From Candidatus Eremiobacter antarcticus (GTDB taxonomy: Bacteria; Vulcanimicrobiota; Vulcanimicrobiia; Eremiobacterales; Eremiobacteraceae), in the NCBI GenBank assembly GCA_003244105.1, contig QHBK01000019.1, positions 186,001-250,000 on the forward strand: 64,000 bases of DNA. Direction: 5' to 3'. The notes below the pieces were generated by a model, which saw only the letters and a program-made list of their open reading frames with translations, did no database searches and was not told the origin of the DNA. Below are positions 35,518-44,547 of the stretch, one piece after another. The translations under genes and the position numbers were made by a program. Position 1 is the first letter of the stretch. Each line of letters opens with the position of its first letter.

Positions 35518-35948
35518 AGACTCATCTAAACTTATCGACTGCGAACCTTCAGAAAAGCGTGGACTTTTATAGCGTGCTGTTAAACGCCCAACCCGTGAAA
35601 CATTACGACGATTATGCTTTGTTTGTTTCGGAGGACCCAGGCTTGGAGCTGGCTCTGGACCGCACTGCAGCCGTCCACGTTAGTGAGTCCGCCCATTACG
35701 GAGTCGCTGTCGAGAGTGCCAAGGACGTCGACGAGGCAGCGGCCAGGTTACAAATGGCCGACCTCACGACGGACGTGGAGTTGGACGACGTTTGCTGCTA
35801 TGCCAGGCAGAACAAGGTTTGGACGACTGACCCAGACGGCCGCCGCTGGGAGATCTACACGGTTTTGGAAGAGACGGAGATCCGCAATGATGCGACAATG
35901 AAATGCTGTGCAGACCCAGAGCAACCGAACGGATGTTGTGCCGCCTAG
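35514..35948 (+). CDS. arsI: ArsI/CadI-family VOC metalloenzyme (C-As lyase type)
   Basis: 144 residues, vicinal-oxygen-chelate fold. ArsI dioxygenases split the carbon-arsenic bond of methylarsenite. The As-binding pair Cys94-Cys95 is present in DDVCCYARQNKVWTTDPDG. Candidate Fe(II) ligands are His4 (KTHLNLST), His61 (SAHYGV) and Glu113 (RRWEIYTVLEE). The C-terminus adds another Cys set (MKCCADPEQPNGCCAA). CadI, a close cadmium-induced relative, cannot be excluded, but the ars context favours ArsI. GTG 35514 overlaps the arsR stop, so the two are translationally coupled. Confidence 0.85.
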   Translation: MKTHLNLSTANLQKSVDFYSVLLNAQPVKHYDDYALFVSEDPGLELALDRTAAVHVSESAHYGVAVESAKDVDEAAARLQMADLTTDVELDDVCCYARQNKVWTTDPDGRRWEIYTVLEETEIRNDATMKCCADPEQPNGCCAA

Positions 35949-35951
35949 GCT

Positions 35952-36663
35952 GTGCACAACCACAGTCTGAACCGCCGCTTGATCGCCGAGCTTCTGGGAA
36001 CGGCGTCCTGCTCGCCGCGATTGTCGGTTCTGGAATAATGGCTGAGTCGCTCGCTTCAGGTAACGCCGCTCTCGCATTACTGGCGAACACGATCGCGACG
36101 GGGGTTGCGCTGGTCGCCCTTATCCTGTGTTTTCGGCCCGATCTGCGGCGGCCATTTCAATTCCGCGGTGACTTTGTCCGATGCTTGGCAAGGCGGTATA
36201 CCCTGGCGCGAGGTCATGCCGTACGTCAGCGCCCAAGTTGTCGGCGCGATTTTCGGGGTCGCCATAGCGAACATGATGTTTCAGAAACCTACGTTGTTCT
36301 TGTCGCTGCATCAGCGCAGCGGCCCAAACCTGGTTTTCAGCGTTTGTCGCGACCTTCGGGCTGATGACGATTATTTGGGGCTGAAGCAGGCTGCGATCCG
36401 CGGCGACTCCGTTTGCTATAGGTGCCTACATCACGGCAGCTTACTGGTTCACCGCATCAACATCGTTTGCCAACCCGGCGGTCACGATCGCCCGGAGCTT
36501 GAGCGACACGTTTGCTGGGATACGGCCGATAGATGCGCCGCCTTTTATCGTGGCGCAGGTGGCCGGTGCCTTGGCAGCAACGGTCCTCTTCATCTGGCTG
36601 TCACCACGACTATCCCAAGACGCCGGCGCCGTTATCCTGCCGCATGATGGAGACACAGCATGA
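35952..36663 (+). pseudogene. AqpS-type aquaglyceroporin, broken by frameshifts and a stop
   Basis: The family order can be read across three frames: NRRLIAELLGTA, then VLLAAIVGSGIMAESLASGN, then FGPICGGHFNSAVTLSDAWQ (first NPA-type motif, here NSA), VGAIFGVAIANMMF, FSAFVATFGLMTIIWG, and AYITAAYWFTASTSFANPAV (second NPA). Breaks lie near 36001-36007, at TTTT 36130-36133, and near 36320-36330. In addition, a TGA follows IIWG in the third frame, which no indel removes. AqpS moves arsenite or methylarsenicals in ars operons. GTG 35952 follows arsI by three bases. Its last frame overlaps the arsC start. Confidence 0.82.
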
Positions 36664-36914
36664 CACGGCCAAGAGTGCTATTTATCTGCGTGCAGAACAG
36701 CGCGCGCAGCCAGATCGCCGAGGCATGGGCAAATAAGTTCTGCGCGGGCGCACTCGAAGCGCAAAGCGTGGGGAGTGGTGCGCTGACGTCTGCCCCGTCG
36801 CAGTTTAGCCGCCGTTCAGGCGTAGGTAACTCCGAACTTCGTTACCTTTCGGCGGCCTTCACCCGAAGGTGGCAGCTGTGCGCTAAGTCACGCGACGGCA
36901 ACAATTACGCTTGA
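36660..36914 (+). pseudogene. arsC: Truncated arsenate reductase ArsC (LMW phosphatase type)
   Basis: Begins MTRPRVLFICVQNSARSQIA, the P-loop CxNxxR(S) of thioredoxin-linked ArsC with nucleophile Cys11. It continues WANKFCAGALEAQSVGSG with family identity until about residue 39 (36775). The remaining 45 residues, encoded by sequence with several hairpins, have no ArsC match, and the later catalytic Cys residues are missing. So the gene was cut by a rearrangement. ATG 36660 overlaps the aquaporin stop (ATGA). The operon would need another reductase elsewhere to handle arsenate. Confidence 0.82.
36810..36869. repeat. Three successive hairpins at the arsC truncation point
   Basis: CGCC/GGCG at 36810-36822, AGGTAAC/GTTACCT at 36824-36847 (perfect seven-pair stem) and CCTTC/GAAGG at 36856-36869 follow each other closely right after the arsC homology ends. 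No T-run follows, so this is not a standard terminator. It may mark the end of a mobile or rearranged segment. Confidence 0.45.
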
Positions 36915-37048
36915 GCGCCTGACTGCTCTCGAACGGTGAATTGAGATGCTGGCTTGTGACAAATTGTCGGACAACGCGCTAAGGGGCACCGACGGTCGGC
37001 TGTCGAGGGAACGCAAGAACGCCTAGTTAATAGGCTTTTCGCATACGG

Positions 37049-37121
37049 TGGGGCGTCGCCAAGCTGGTAAGGCACCAGACTTTGGATCTGGCATTCGTAG
37101 GTTCGAATCCTACCGCCCCAG
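37049..37121 (+). tRNA. trnQ: tRNA-Gln, anticodon TTG
   Basis: Acceptor stem TGGGGCG (37049-37055) pairs with CGCCCCA (37114-37120), with discriminator G at 37121. The anticodon arm CCAGA-CTTTGGA-TCTGG gives anticodon TTG. The T-arm GTAGGTTCGAATCCTAC is canonical, and the D-arm is short. CCA is not encoded. It lies 134 bases after the truncated arsC and 74 bases before the ECF sigma gene. Confidence 0.95.
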
Positions 37122-37195
37122 CGTTCGCTCGCAACCATCCCCGTGCCATAATCCAAACGGCAGTTCGCAGCGTAGAAGCACATAAAGGGGCACGA

Positions 37196-37774
37196 ATGGC
37201 GCCAAGCGGACGACCTGATGAAGACCTCATCGCTGCGCTGGCGCAACGGGATCTCAACGCGCTCGAAGAGCTCTATGACCGCTACAATCAGATCGCCTAT
37301 TCGCTTGCATACCGGATCGTCGGAGACCGCGGCATAGCAGAAGACGTCACCCAAGAGGCCTTCCTGTCGGTCTGGCGACAAGCCGCAAGCTACCACCGGG
37401 AAAAGGCGAGCGCCCGCACGTGGCTGATGTCCATCGTGCACCACCGCTCCATCGACCGGATCAGGCATGCTGCCAGCACGGGCAACACGGTGCCTTACGA
37501 CGAGATCCCTGAAAGCCGCGCTGAGAGCGACAAGCCAAGCATCTGGCAGCAGGCATGGTCCAACGTTCGCGGCGACCTCGTGCGCGGAGCGTTGGAGCGG
37601 CTGCCGGTGGAGCAGAAGAAGAGCATTGAACTTGCCTATTTCTCCGGATACACGCAGACGGAGATCGCCGAGCTCATGGGCGTCCCGTTAGGCACGGTGA
37701 AGGGCCGGATGCGCATCGGCTTGCAGAAGCTGCGCGCCATGCTCAACGGAATGGAAATCGAGGCTCCAGGCTGA
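37196..37774 (+). CDS. ECF RNA polymerase sigma factor
   Basis: 192 residues. Region 2: LEELYDRYNQIAYSLAYRIV then EDVTQEAFLSVWRQA. Region 4: LERLPVEQKKSIELAYFSGY then TQTEIAELMGVPLGTVKGRM. It has the pattern of the SigK-type ECF group that pairs with RskA-like anti-sigma factors. I chose ATG 37196 because AAAGGGG precedes it and because earlier in-frame codons run through the tRNA. The stop shares one base with the anti-sigma ATG (TGATGA), so both are made together. Confidence 0.93.
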   Translation: MAPSGRPDEDLIAALAQRDLNALEELYDRYNQIAYSLAYRIVGDRGIAEDVTQEAFLSVWRQAASYHREKASARTWLMSIVHHRSIDRIRHAASTGNTVPYDEIPESRAESDKPSIWQQAWSNVRGDLVRGALERLPVEQKKSIELAYFSGYTQTEIAELMGVPLGTVKGRMRIGLQKLRAMLNGMEIEAPG

Positions 37775-38625
37775 TGAACGAACGGTCACACGTCGGCGAG
37801 GCAGCAGGCGCGTACGTGCTGGGAGCACTCAATGCGGAAGATGCTCAGCAGATCGAGGCGCACGCGCAGACCTGCACGCAGTGCCGTGAAGAGTTAAGCG
37901 AGCTCAAGCAGGTCGTGTCTGTTTTGCCTTTGGCGTGTTCCTCGGTGCAGCCGTCTCTCGAACTCAAAGCCAAGGTTATGGCAGCCGGCCGGCATGACGT
38001 CGAAGCTGCAGCCCTGTTGCGCGCCGCTGCCAAGCAGCCGGCCAGAGATCAGGGCAAGCCCGTTTTTTGGCGCCGCCCCGCCCCTTCATTGGCCGGAATC
38101 GCCGGCTGGATCGGCGTGGCTGCGGCTTGCGCGGTCGTAGGCGTCTTTATCGGCGTCTCGGACGAACATCAGCGCATGTTGGCGCAGCAATCGGCAGCGT
38201 CCAAACCCGCGGCGCAGACGCTCGGCAGAGTCACGGCCGCCAGAGCGCCAAGCGCTGATAGCGTCTATGAGATCAGCGCACCACAGATCAAAAGCGCGGT
38301 GGCGCTGGTGGGCCGCGCTCAAGTCTGGGATTTCAGCGTCAGCCGGACGGGCGAGCGCATCCCGTGCAAAGTCATCCAGATGCCGCACGACAACCACGCC
38401 ATGCTCGTATCCGATATGCCGCCGACAACCGATGGCCGGGTCTACCGCGTCTGGCTGATCAGAAAGGGCGAAATGCATCGCGGCGGCGTCGTGCCGCCCG
38501 GCAAGATGATGGAGACGACCATTCCCATGAGGGTGAAAAGCGGCGATGTGTTGGCGTTCAGCATGGAGATGCCTGGCGGCGGCGGTGGGTCAGCCGGTCA
38601 CTTCGTCATGCAGCAGACGCTCTAG
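37774..38625 (+). CDS. Zinc-finger anti-sigma factor, RskA-like
   Basis: 283 residues, partner of the sigma factor just upstream. The cytosolic N-terminus carries the ZAS motif with His30, Cys34 and Cys37 (HAQTCTQC). One transmembrane helix spans about 105-128 (AGIAGWIGVAAACAVVGVFI). The periplasmic RskA-type domain at about 165-283 includes VYRVWLIRKGEMHRGGVVPP. A membrane-spanning arrangement with release by regulated proteolysis is the usual mechanism (family knowledge). The sensed signal is unknown. Confidence 0.9.
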   Translation: MNERSHVGEAAGAYVLGALNAEDAQQIEAHAQTCTQCREELSELKQVVSVLPLACSSVQPSLELKAKVMAAGRHDVEAAALLRAAAKQPARDQGKPVFWRRPAPSLAGIAGWIGVAAACAVVGVFIGVSDEHQRMLAQQSAASKPAAQTLGRVTAARAPSADSVYEISAPQIKSAVALVGRAQVWDFSVSRTGERIPCKVIQMPHDNHAMLVSDMPPTTDGRVYRVWLIRKGEMHRGGVVPPGKMMETTIPMRVKSGDVLAFSMEMPGGGGGSAGHFVMQQTL

Positions 38626-38676
38626 GCGCCGCGCTTGCCGTTGCGCCTGACAGGCGCGAACCGCCCAGCGGCGAGA

Positions 38677-39843
38677 TTAGACGGGGACGTCAGCCTGACG
38701 TTGGCTGATCGGCACGTATTTGACGTCGCGGCCGCCGACGTAGTTCTCGCCCGGCCGGATCAATTTATTATTGGCGTATTGCTCCATCAAATGCGCGCAC
38801 CATCCGACCACGCGGCTCATCGCGAACACCGGCGTGAAATAGGTCGGCGGAATGCCGAGAGTGTAGTAGACGGACGCGCTGTAGAGATCCACGTTGGAGT
38901 ATAGTTGCCGTTGTTCCCAGACGGCTTTTTCCATGCGCTCGGTCATCTCGACCCACTTGGTCGTGCCGGCCCGCTCGCCCGATTCCTTGGCGATCGCCTT
39001 GAGATCGGTGACGCGCGGGTCGTTCGTCTTGTAGACCGCGTGTCCGAAGCCCATGATCTTCTCTTTGCGCGCTAGCTTGCCCGACACCCATGAGTCGACC
39101 TTATCGATGTCGCCGATCTCCATCAAGTTGGCGATGACGCCCTCGTTGGCGCCGCCGTGCAGCGGGCCTTTCAGCGTGGCGATCGCAGACACGACGGCCG
39201 CGTACATATCCGCTAGCGTCGCGGCGGTGACGATGGCTGAGAACGTCGAAGCGTTCATGCCGTGGTCGGCGTGCAAGACGAGCGCCACATCGAGGACGCG
39301 CGCAGCCTGCGGCTCCGGCTCCTTCCCGGTGAACATGTACAGGAAGTTGGCCGCAGCCTCAAGATCGACGCGCGGTTCGACGGGCTCCTTGTCCTGGCTC
39401 AGACGGTAGAAGGCCGCGAGGATGGTCGGGAAAACGGCCTTGAGACGCATCGCTTTTTCCAAGTTGGCTGCCGGCGTGATGTCTTTGACGGCAGGGTCGA
39501 ACAAGGCCAAGGCGGAGGCGGCCGTGCGCAAGACGTCCATCGGAGTCGAGTTTTTCGGCAGTTCGCGCAGCACGCGCAAGAGCGGCGCCGGCAAGGCTCG
39601 TCGTTGTGCCAGCTGCGTGCGGAACTCGTCGAGGTTCGCTTGCGATGGCAGCGCATGATGCCACAAGAGATAGGCCACTTCATCGAAGCTCGAGTTGCGA
39701 GCCAGCTCGTGGATGTCGATGCCGCAATAGATCAACTGTCCCTGCTGGCCGTCCACTTGAGAGACCCGCGTGTCTCCGACGACGACTCCTCTCAACCCGG
39801 CGGACGGCTGCGGCTGAGCTGGCGTGGTTGTCGCTGTCGTCAT
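38677..39843 (-). CDS. gltA: Citrate synthase (or 2-methylcitrate synthase)
   Basis: 388 residues. Catalytic landmarks are LVLHADHGMNASTF (first His), GPLHGGANEGV (second His) and GFGHAVYKTNDPR (third His and the CoA-binding arm), with RPGENYVG near the C-terminus. The short length matches the Gram-positive/archaeal type II form, for which citrate and methylcitrate synthases cannot be told apart by motif. An upstream GAGAGGACC serves ATG 39843. It is divergent from mdh across a 159-base gap, putting two TCA-cycle enzymes back to back. Confidence 0.93.
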   Translation of the reverse strand: MTTATTTPAQPQPSAGLRGVVVGDTRVSQVDGQQGQLIYCGIDIHELARNSSFDEVAYLLWHHALPSQANLDEFRTQLAQRRALPAPLLRVLRELPKNSTPMDVLRTAASALALFDPAVKDITPAANLEKAMRLKAVFPTILAAFYRLSQDKEPVEPRVDLEAAANFLYMFTGKEPEPQAARVLDVALVLHADHGMNASTFSAIVTAATLADMYAAVVSAIATLKGPLHGGANEGVIANLMEIGDIDKVDSWVSGKLARKEKIMGFGHAVYKTNDPRVTDLKAIAKESGERAGTTKWVEMTERMEKAVWEQRQLYSNVDLYSASVYYTLGIPPTYFTPVFAMSRVVGWCAHLMEQYANNKLIRPGENYVGGRDVKYVPISQRQADVPV

Positions 39844-40002
39844 GTGTGGGGGTCCTCTCTTGCCTTCTGCGGCTTATGATTATTCGCGCAACGAGCGAAG
39901 GTCCACTCTAGCGGGCTGCGAGAAAACCTGCGCGAAAAGTCATATATTCATTGATATCGTTTGCGGAGTGCCCGCGAGCACACCTCACGGAAGAGAGTTC
40001 AA

Positions 40003-40926
40003 ATGCGGAAGAAAGTTACCATTATCGGCGCGGGCAACGTCGGCGCCACTGCAGCGCACTGGCTTGCGGCAGAAGAGCTGGCGGACATCGTGCTCGTGGA
40101 CGTGGTGGAAGGCGTGCCTCAGGGCAAGGCGTTGGATCTGCTCGAGGCGATGCCCGTGGAACGCAACGACGTCAGCATCATCGGCGCGAACGACTACACT
40201 CAAACGGCGGATTCGGACATCGTCGTGATCACGGCCGGCTTCCCGCGCAAAGAAGGCATGAGCCGCGACGATCTGCTGAAGATGAACGCCGACATCGTCG
40301 GCAAAGCGACGGAGCAGGCCGTCAAAGCGTCGCCACGCGCCATCCTCATCATCGTCACCAACCCCCTGGATGCCATGTGCGAAGTTGCTCGCCGCAAGAG
40401 CGGATTTCCGCGCGAGCGCGTGTTGGGAATGGCCGGCGTCTTGGATTCCGCGCGTTTCTCCACGTTTATCGCCCAAGAGCTCAACGTCAGCGTCGAAAAC
40501 GTCCATTCGTTCGTGTTGGGCGGCCATGGCGATCAGATGGTGCCGTTGCCGCGCTTCTCGACGGTGGCCGGCGTCCCCATCACGGAATTGATGGACGGTG
40601 CAACCGTCGAGCGTCTCGTGAAGCGCACCGCCGGCGGCGGCGGTGAAATCGTGAAGCTGCTGAAAGCAGGCAGCGCCTATTATGCTCCGGCCCGGTCCAT
40701 CGCTGAGATGGTCGATGCCATCCTCAAGGACAAGCACAAGATCTTGCCGTGCGCGGCCTACCTGCAGGGAGAGTTCGACATTCGCGACCTGTTCGTGGGC
40801 GTGCCGTGCAAGCTCGGAGCAGCAGGCCTCGAGCAGATCTTCGAAGTGAAACTGAGCGCACAGGAGCAGCAGGCGCTCAAGCAAAGCGCCGAATCGGTGA
40901 GGGAACTGGTCGAAGCGCTGGCCTAG
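40003..40926 (+). CDS. mdh: Malate dehydrogenase (LDH-like type)
   Basis: Oxidises malate to oxaloacetate with NAD. 307 residues. The NAD-binding loop is [15 protein letters not shown]. The acidic Asp in [10 protein letters not shown] indicates NAD preference. Substrate loop [17 protein letters not shown] has the double Arg typical of MDH rather than the Gln of [11 protein letters not shown] and the catalytic His in [14 protein letters not shown] follow. ATG 40003 lies after AAGAGAG. A TATATT (39943-39948) may be its -10 box. The divergent neighbour gltA completes the oxaloacetate-citrate step. Confidence 0.95.
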   Translation: MRKKVTIIGAGNVGATAAHWLAAEELADIVLVDVVEGVPQGKALDLLEAMPVERNDVSIIGANDYTQTADSDIVVITAGFPRKEGMSRDDLLKMNADIVGKATEQAVKASPRAILIIVTNPLDAMCEVARRKSGFPRERVLGMAGVLDSARFSTFIAQELNVSVENVHSFVLGGHGDQMVPLPRFSTVAGVPITELMDGATVERLVKRTAGGGGEIVKLLKAGSAYYAPARSIAEMVDAILKDKHKILPCAAYLQGEFDIRDLFVGVPCKLGAAGLEQIFEVKLSAQEQQALKQSAESVRELVEALA

Positions 40927-41022
40927 ACCAAGCCCGCTAGCCAGGCTTCCTGCGGGGTCGCTTCGGGACATAGCCCGTTCTGCGCGCGTTCCCTGCCGAC
41001 AATATCTATATATGCCTGTCAC

Positions 41023-43158
41023 ATGGACCTTCTCTTGAAGCGTGCCGTCAAAGATGAGCGCGCGGAACGCCGCTATCAACGCCGGCGAATCAAGCTGCCT
41101 GTTTCGATACGAACTGACGACGGGAGCACCAGCAGCGGTCTAGCCTCGGACATGAGCGCGGGCGGCCTGCGCCTGACGACCGCCGCGGAATTCATCATCG
41201 GAACGCGCGGCGTCGCTCAAATCACGACTCCCAACGGCGAAAACGTGCGCACGCCCGTCGAAGTCGTGTGGCGCGAGGACGGGTCTCAAAAAGGGCACGT
41301 CTACGGCCTTCACTTCCAAAATCTGGGCTCGAGCGAACGCTTCGCGCTCTTCGAAGCCATCTATTCCGCGCCCAACGGCGAGCCGCAGATCTTCGAGGAG
41401 TCTGCGGATGACGAAGTCGAAATCGCAAGCGCGGCGCCGCTGACCGCTGCTTATCACGCGTATTACATGCGCATCGTGCGGCGCATCGAACAGGCCCATA
41501 AACTCTCGCCGCTCGACACCGATCGCTTGCTGTACGCCCGCTTGCACCGCGGGCGGCCGCTGCGCGAGGCTATCGTCGAGCTCGGGCTGTGCACGGAAGA
41601 AGCGCTGGACGCGTTCATGACGGCGGTCTTCAACGTGCCGTACATAGACCTGTCGATCAACCGGCCCGACACGAACACAACGGACAACATTCCGCTGGGC
41701 ATCGCCACCACCGGCTACATCGTGCCCGTCAAGTTCGTCGACGACAAGCTGATCGTCGCCATGGCCGATCCGTTGGATCTGCCGACGCTGGACCTCATCT
41801 TGCTGCGCTCCAAGCACAAGGTCGAGATCCGGTTCGCGCTCATCGAAGAAGTCGAGAAAGCGATCGACGAGGTCTATCACGGGACCACCCTGCACTCGGT
41901 CGACAGGCTCTTGCAAGGTATGCCGGGCGCGGCGCCCGATTCGATCGGCGAAGAGGGCGGCGAGGTCGAAGACCTCGAGACGCTGCGCAAGCTCTCAGAC
42001 GCAACGCCCATCGTGCAGCTCGTGGAAACAATGCTGCGAACGGCGGTCGAATATCGCGCGAGCGACATCCACTTGGAGCCGTACTACGACAGCGTTCGCG
42101 TGCGCTTCCGCTTGGACGGCGTGCTGCAGGAGATTCGCCGGCTGCCCCGGCCCATCTATCCGGCCGTCATCTCACGCATCAAGATCATGGCACGAATGGA
42201 CATCACCATCCGCCACATCCCGCAGGATGGCCGCGCCACCATGCGGTTCATGAAACGCGAAACCGACTTGCGCATCGCGTCGCTGCCCACCGTCAACGGC
42301 GAGAAAATCGTCATCCGGCTCTTGGAGAAGAATCCGTCCTTCGGCACGCTCAAGAACGTCGGCTTCAGCGAGCGCAATTACGAGATCTTTGCGCCCCTCA
42401 TCAAGCGTCCGTATGGCATGATTCTGTGCTGCGGCCCGACGGGAAGCGGCAAGTCTACGACGCTGTTCGCCTGCCTTCAAGAGATCAACGACGGCCTCAC
42501 CAACATCACGACCATCGAGGACCCGGTGGAGTATCGCGTCGCCGGTGTCAACCAGGTCGAAATCAGCGTCAAGCGCGGCCTGACCTTCCCATCGGTGCTG
42601 CGCGCGCTGCTGCGCCAGGACCCCGACGTCATCTACGTCGGCGAGATCCGCGACCGTGAGACCGCCGACTTGGGCGTGCGCGCCGCGCTCACAGGCCATT
42701 TGCTGCTCTCGACGCTGCATACGAACAGCGCCGTCCAGGCCATCACGCGTCTGGTCGATATCGGCGTGGATCCCGCCTTGATCGGTTCGTCGCTCATCGG
42801 TGTGGTCGGCCAGCGGCTCATGCGCCGCATTTGCGCGCGCTGCGCGGTCGAGTATGAAGTGGTAGAGGATGAAGCCGTGCTGCTGCAAGAGCTTCTGCCG
42901 CTGGTCGCGCCCAATACCCTGTGGCGCGGCAAGGGTTGCCGCCACTGCCACAACACCGGCTACCTGGGCCGCATCGGCGTGCACGAAGTCATCGCGGTCG
43001 ACGATGGCCTGCGCCGGTTGATCGCCCGGGGCGCAGATTCCAACCAGCTGCTGGACTATGTCACGGCCAAAGGCTTCAACGACCTGCGGGATGAAGCGCT
43101 GCGCCGCCTGACTCTGAATGAGACCACGCTCAAGGAAGTCATTCGCATCACCATCTAA
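41023..43158 (+). CDS. PilZ-domain fused GspE/PilB-type secretion or pilus ATPase
   Basis: 711 residues. N-terminal PilZ domain (about 12-125) with the c-di-GMP-binding pair ERRYQRRRIKLPV (RxxxR) and DMSAGG (D/NxSxxG). A T2SSE_N/MshEN-like domain covers about 145-290. The hexameric ATPase covers about 330-711: Walker A GPTGSGKST near residue 471, Asp box TTIEDPVEY, Walker B-like DPDVIYVGEIRD, and His box HTNSAVQAITRL. A zinc site sits at CARC (about 607) and CRHC (about 645). It lacks local pilus or T2SS partners, so whether it drives pili or secretion is unclear. The fused PilZ suggests direct c-di-GMP control. A TATATA at 41007-41012 implies a very short leader. Confidence 0.92.
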   Translation: MDLLLKRAVKDERAERRYQRRRIKLPVSIRTDDGSTSSGLASDMSAGGLRLTTAAEFIIGTRGVAQITTPNGENVRTPVEVVWREDGSQKGHVYGLHFQNLGSSERFALFEAIYSAPNGEPQIFEESADDEVEIASAAPLTAAYHAYYMRIVRRIEQAHKLSPLDTDRLLYARLHRGRPLREAIVELGLCTEEALDAFMTAVFNVPYIDLSINRPDTNTTDNIPLGIATTGYIVPVKFVDDKLIVAMADPLDLPTLDLILLRSKHKVEIRFALIEEVEKAIDEVYHGTTLHSVDRLLQGMPGAAPDSIGEEGGEVEDLETLRKLSDATPIVQLVETMLRTAVEYRASDIHLEPYYDSVRVRFRLDGVLQEIRRLPRPIYPAVISRIKIMARMDITIRHIPQDGRATMRFMKRETDLRIASLPTVNGEKIVIRLLEKNPSFGTLKNVGFSERNYEIFAPLIKRPYGMILCCGPTGSGKSTTLFACLQEINDGLTNITTIEDPVEYRVAGVNQVEISVKRGLTFPSVLRALLRQDPDVIYVGEIRDRETADLGVRAALTGHLLLSTLHTNSAVQAITRLVDIGVDPALIGSSLIGVVGQRLMRRICARCAVEYEVVEDEAVLLQELLPLVAPNTLWRGKGCRHCHNTGYLGRIGVHEVIAVDDGLRRLIARGADSNQLLDYVTAKGFNDLRDEALRRLTLNETTLKEVIRITI

Positions 43159-43203
43159 GTCTCCGGTTCAGCCGTTCGGCAGCAGCGCCGGGGAGTTTCG
43201 TTT

Positions 43204-44547
43204 TTGAGCACTGACCGCCAGTTCGGCTTCCGCACCCGCGCGTTGCACGCAGGCTCGCCGCCCGATCCGTCCACCGGCTCACGCGCGCTGCCCATCCATC
43301 TGACGACGAGCTTCGTCTTCGACTCCGTCGCGCACGCGACGGAGCTCTTCTCGCTGCGCAGCTACGGCAACATCTACAGCCGCATCTCAAATCCGACGGT
43401 CTCCGCGTTTGAGGAGAAGATGGCCAGCTTGGAAGGCGGCTTGGGCGCGATTGCAACGGCGTCGGGCCAAGCCGCGCAGATCATCGCCATCCTGTCGCTG
43501 GCGCAGGCGGGCGATCATTTGGTCTCTTCGGCCAACATCTACGGCGGCACCATCACGCAGTTCTCGGTGACGCTGCGGCGCCTCGGCATTGAGACGACGT
43601 TGGTTGCAGATCCGGACCAAAAGGCGCTGGCCGCCGCCATCCGGCCCAACACGCGGGCGCTGTTCGCCGAAACGATCGGCAATCCGGGCGGCGTAGTGGC
43701 GGACATCCAAACGCTGGCCGATGTCGCGCACGAAGCCGGCGTGCCGCTCATCATCGACAACACCTTCGCATCCCCGTATCTCTGCCGTCCGATCGAGCAC
43801 GGCGCCGACATCGTCGTGCACTCGGCCACCAAGTACATCGGCGGCCACGGCACGACCATCGCCGGGGTGCTGGTGGAGTCGGGGAGGGTTCCTTGGGGCG
43901 CTGGCCGCCATCCGCTGCTGGACGAGCCGAGCCCCGGCTATCACGGCGTGCGCTTCACCGAGACGTTCGGCGAATACGCTTTTCTGACGCGCGCTCGCGC
44001 GGAAGTCATGCGCGATGTGGGCGCCTGCCTGTCGCCTATGAACGCGTGGCTCTTGATACAAGGCCTGGAGACGCTTGCCGTTCGAATGCAAGCCCACGTG
44101 GAGAACGCCGAACGCATCGCGCTATTTTTGGAGGGTCACGAAGCGGTCACGTGGGTGAAATATCCGGGCCTAGAGTCGAGTCCTTACCACGCGCTTGCGA
44201 AGCGCTATATGCCAGTGGGCGCGGGCGCCATCTTCACGTTCGGCGTGCGCGGCGGGCGAGCTGCAGGGGAGCGCTTCATCGAGGCGTTGGAGCTATGGAG
44301 CCACTTGGCAAACGTGGGCGACGCCAAAAGTTTGGTGATCCATCCAGCTTCGACGACCCACTCCCAGCTCGACGACGCAGGGCTTTCAGCGGCCGGCATT
44401 ACTCCGGATATGGTACGCTTGTCGGTCGGCTTGGAAGACCCAGACGACTTGATCTGGGATTTAGAACAGGGCCTCGCCGCCGCCCGTAAGGCTGCAGAAG
44501 ACGATTCGCCAGCCGACCGCGCAGCCGAGCCCCGGGTGGCGCGATGA
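43204..44547 (+). CDS. metY: O-acetylhomoserine sulfhydrylase (PLP enzyme)
   Basis: 447 residues, Cys/Met-metabolism PLP family. It makes homocysteine from O-acetyl-L-homoserine and sulfide. Visible are TRALHAGSPPDPSTGSRALP, IYSRISNPT, ASGQAAQIIAI, IIDNTFASPYLCRPIEHGAD, and the PLP-lysine block SATKYIGGHGT (Lys near residue 211). IHPASTTHSQ near the end matches MetY rather than MetB. The start is TTG 43204, eight bases after GGGGAG. Its stop overlaps the next gene (ATGA). Confidence 0.93.
   Translation: MSTDRQFGFRTRALHAGSPPDPSTGSRALPIHLTTSFVFDSVAHATELFSLRSYGNIYSRISNPTVSAFEEKMASLEGGLGAIATASGQAAQIIAILSLAQAGDHLVSSANIYGGTITQFSVTLRRLGIETTLVADPDQKALAAAIRPNTRALFAETIGNPGGVVADIQTLADVAHEAGVPLIIDNTFASPYLCRPIEHGADIVVHSATKYIGGHGTTIAGVLVESGRVPWGAGRHPLLDEPSPGYHGVRFTETFGEYAFLTRARAEVMRDVGACLSPMNAWLLIQGLETLAVRMQAHVENAERIALFLEGHEAVTWVKYPGLESSPYHALAKRYMPVGAGAIFTFGVRGGRAAGERFIEALELWSHLANVGDAKSLVIHPASTTHSQLDDAGLSAAGITPDMVRLSVGLEDPDDLIWDLEQGLAAARKAAEDDSPADRAAEPRVAR

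Noticed and set aside
36810-36869. Integron attC site at the arsC truncation
   Set aside because: The hairpin ends do not match the attC core-site consensus (RYYYAAC/GTTRRRY), and no integrase is nearby.
37049-37121. tRNA-Gln as integration site of the accessory region
   Set aside because: No second copy of the tRNA 3' end was noticed and no integrase gene is nearby; the island lies on the 5' side.
41589-42659. 356-codon ORF in another frame of the PilZ-ATPase gene
   Set aside because: Fully contained in a strongly conserved gene; Arg/His-rich composition is typical of frame shadows in high-GC DNA.
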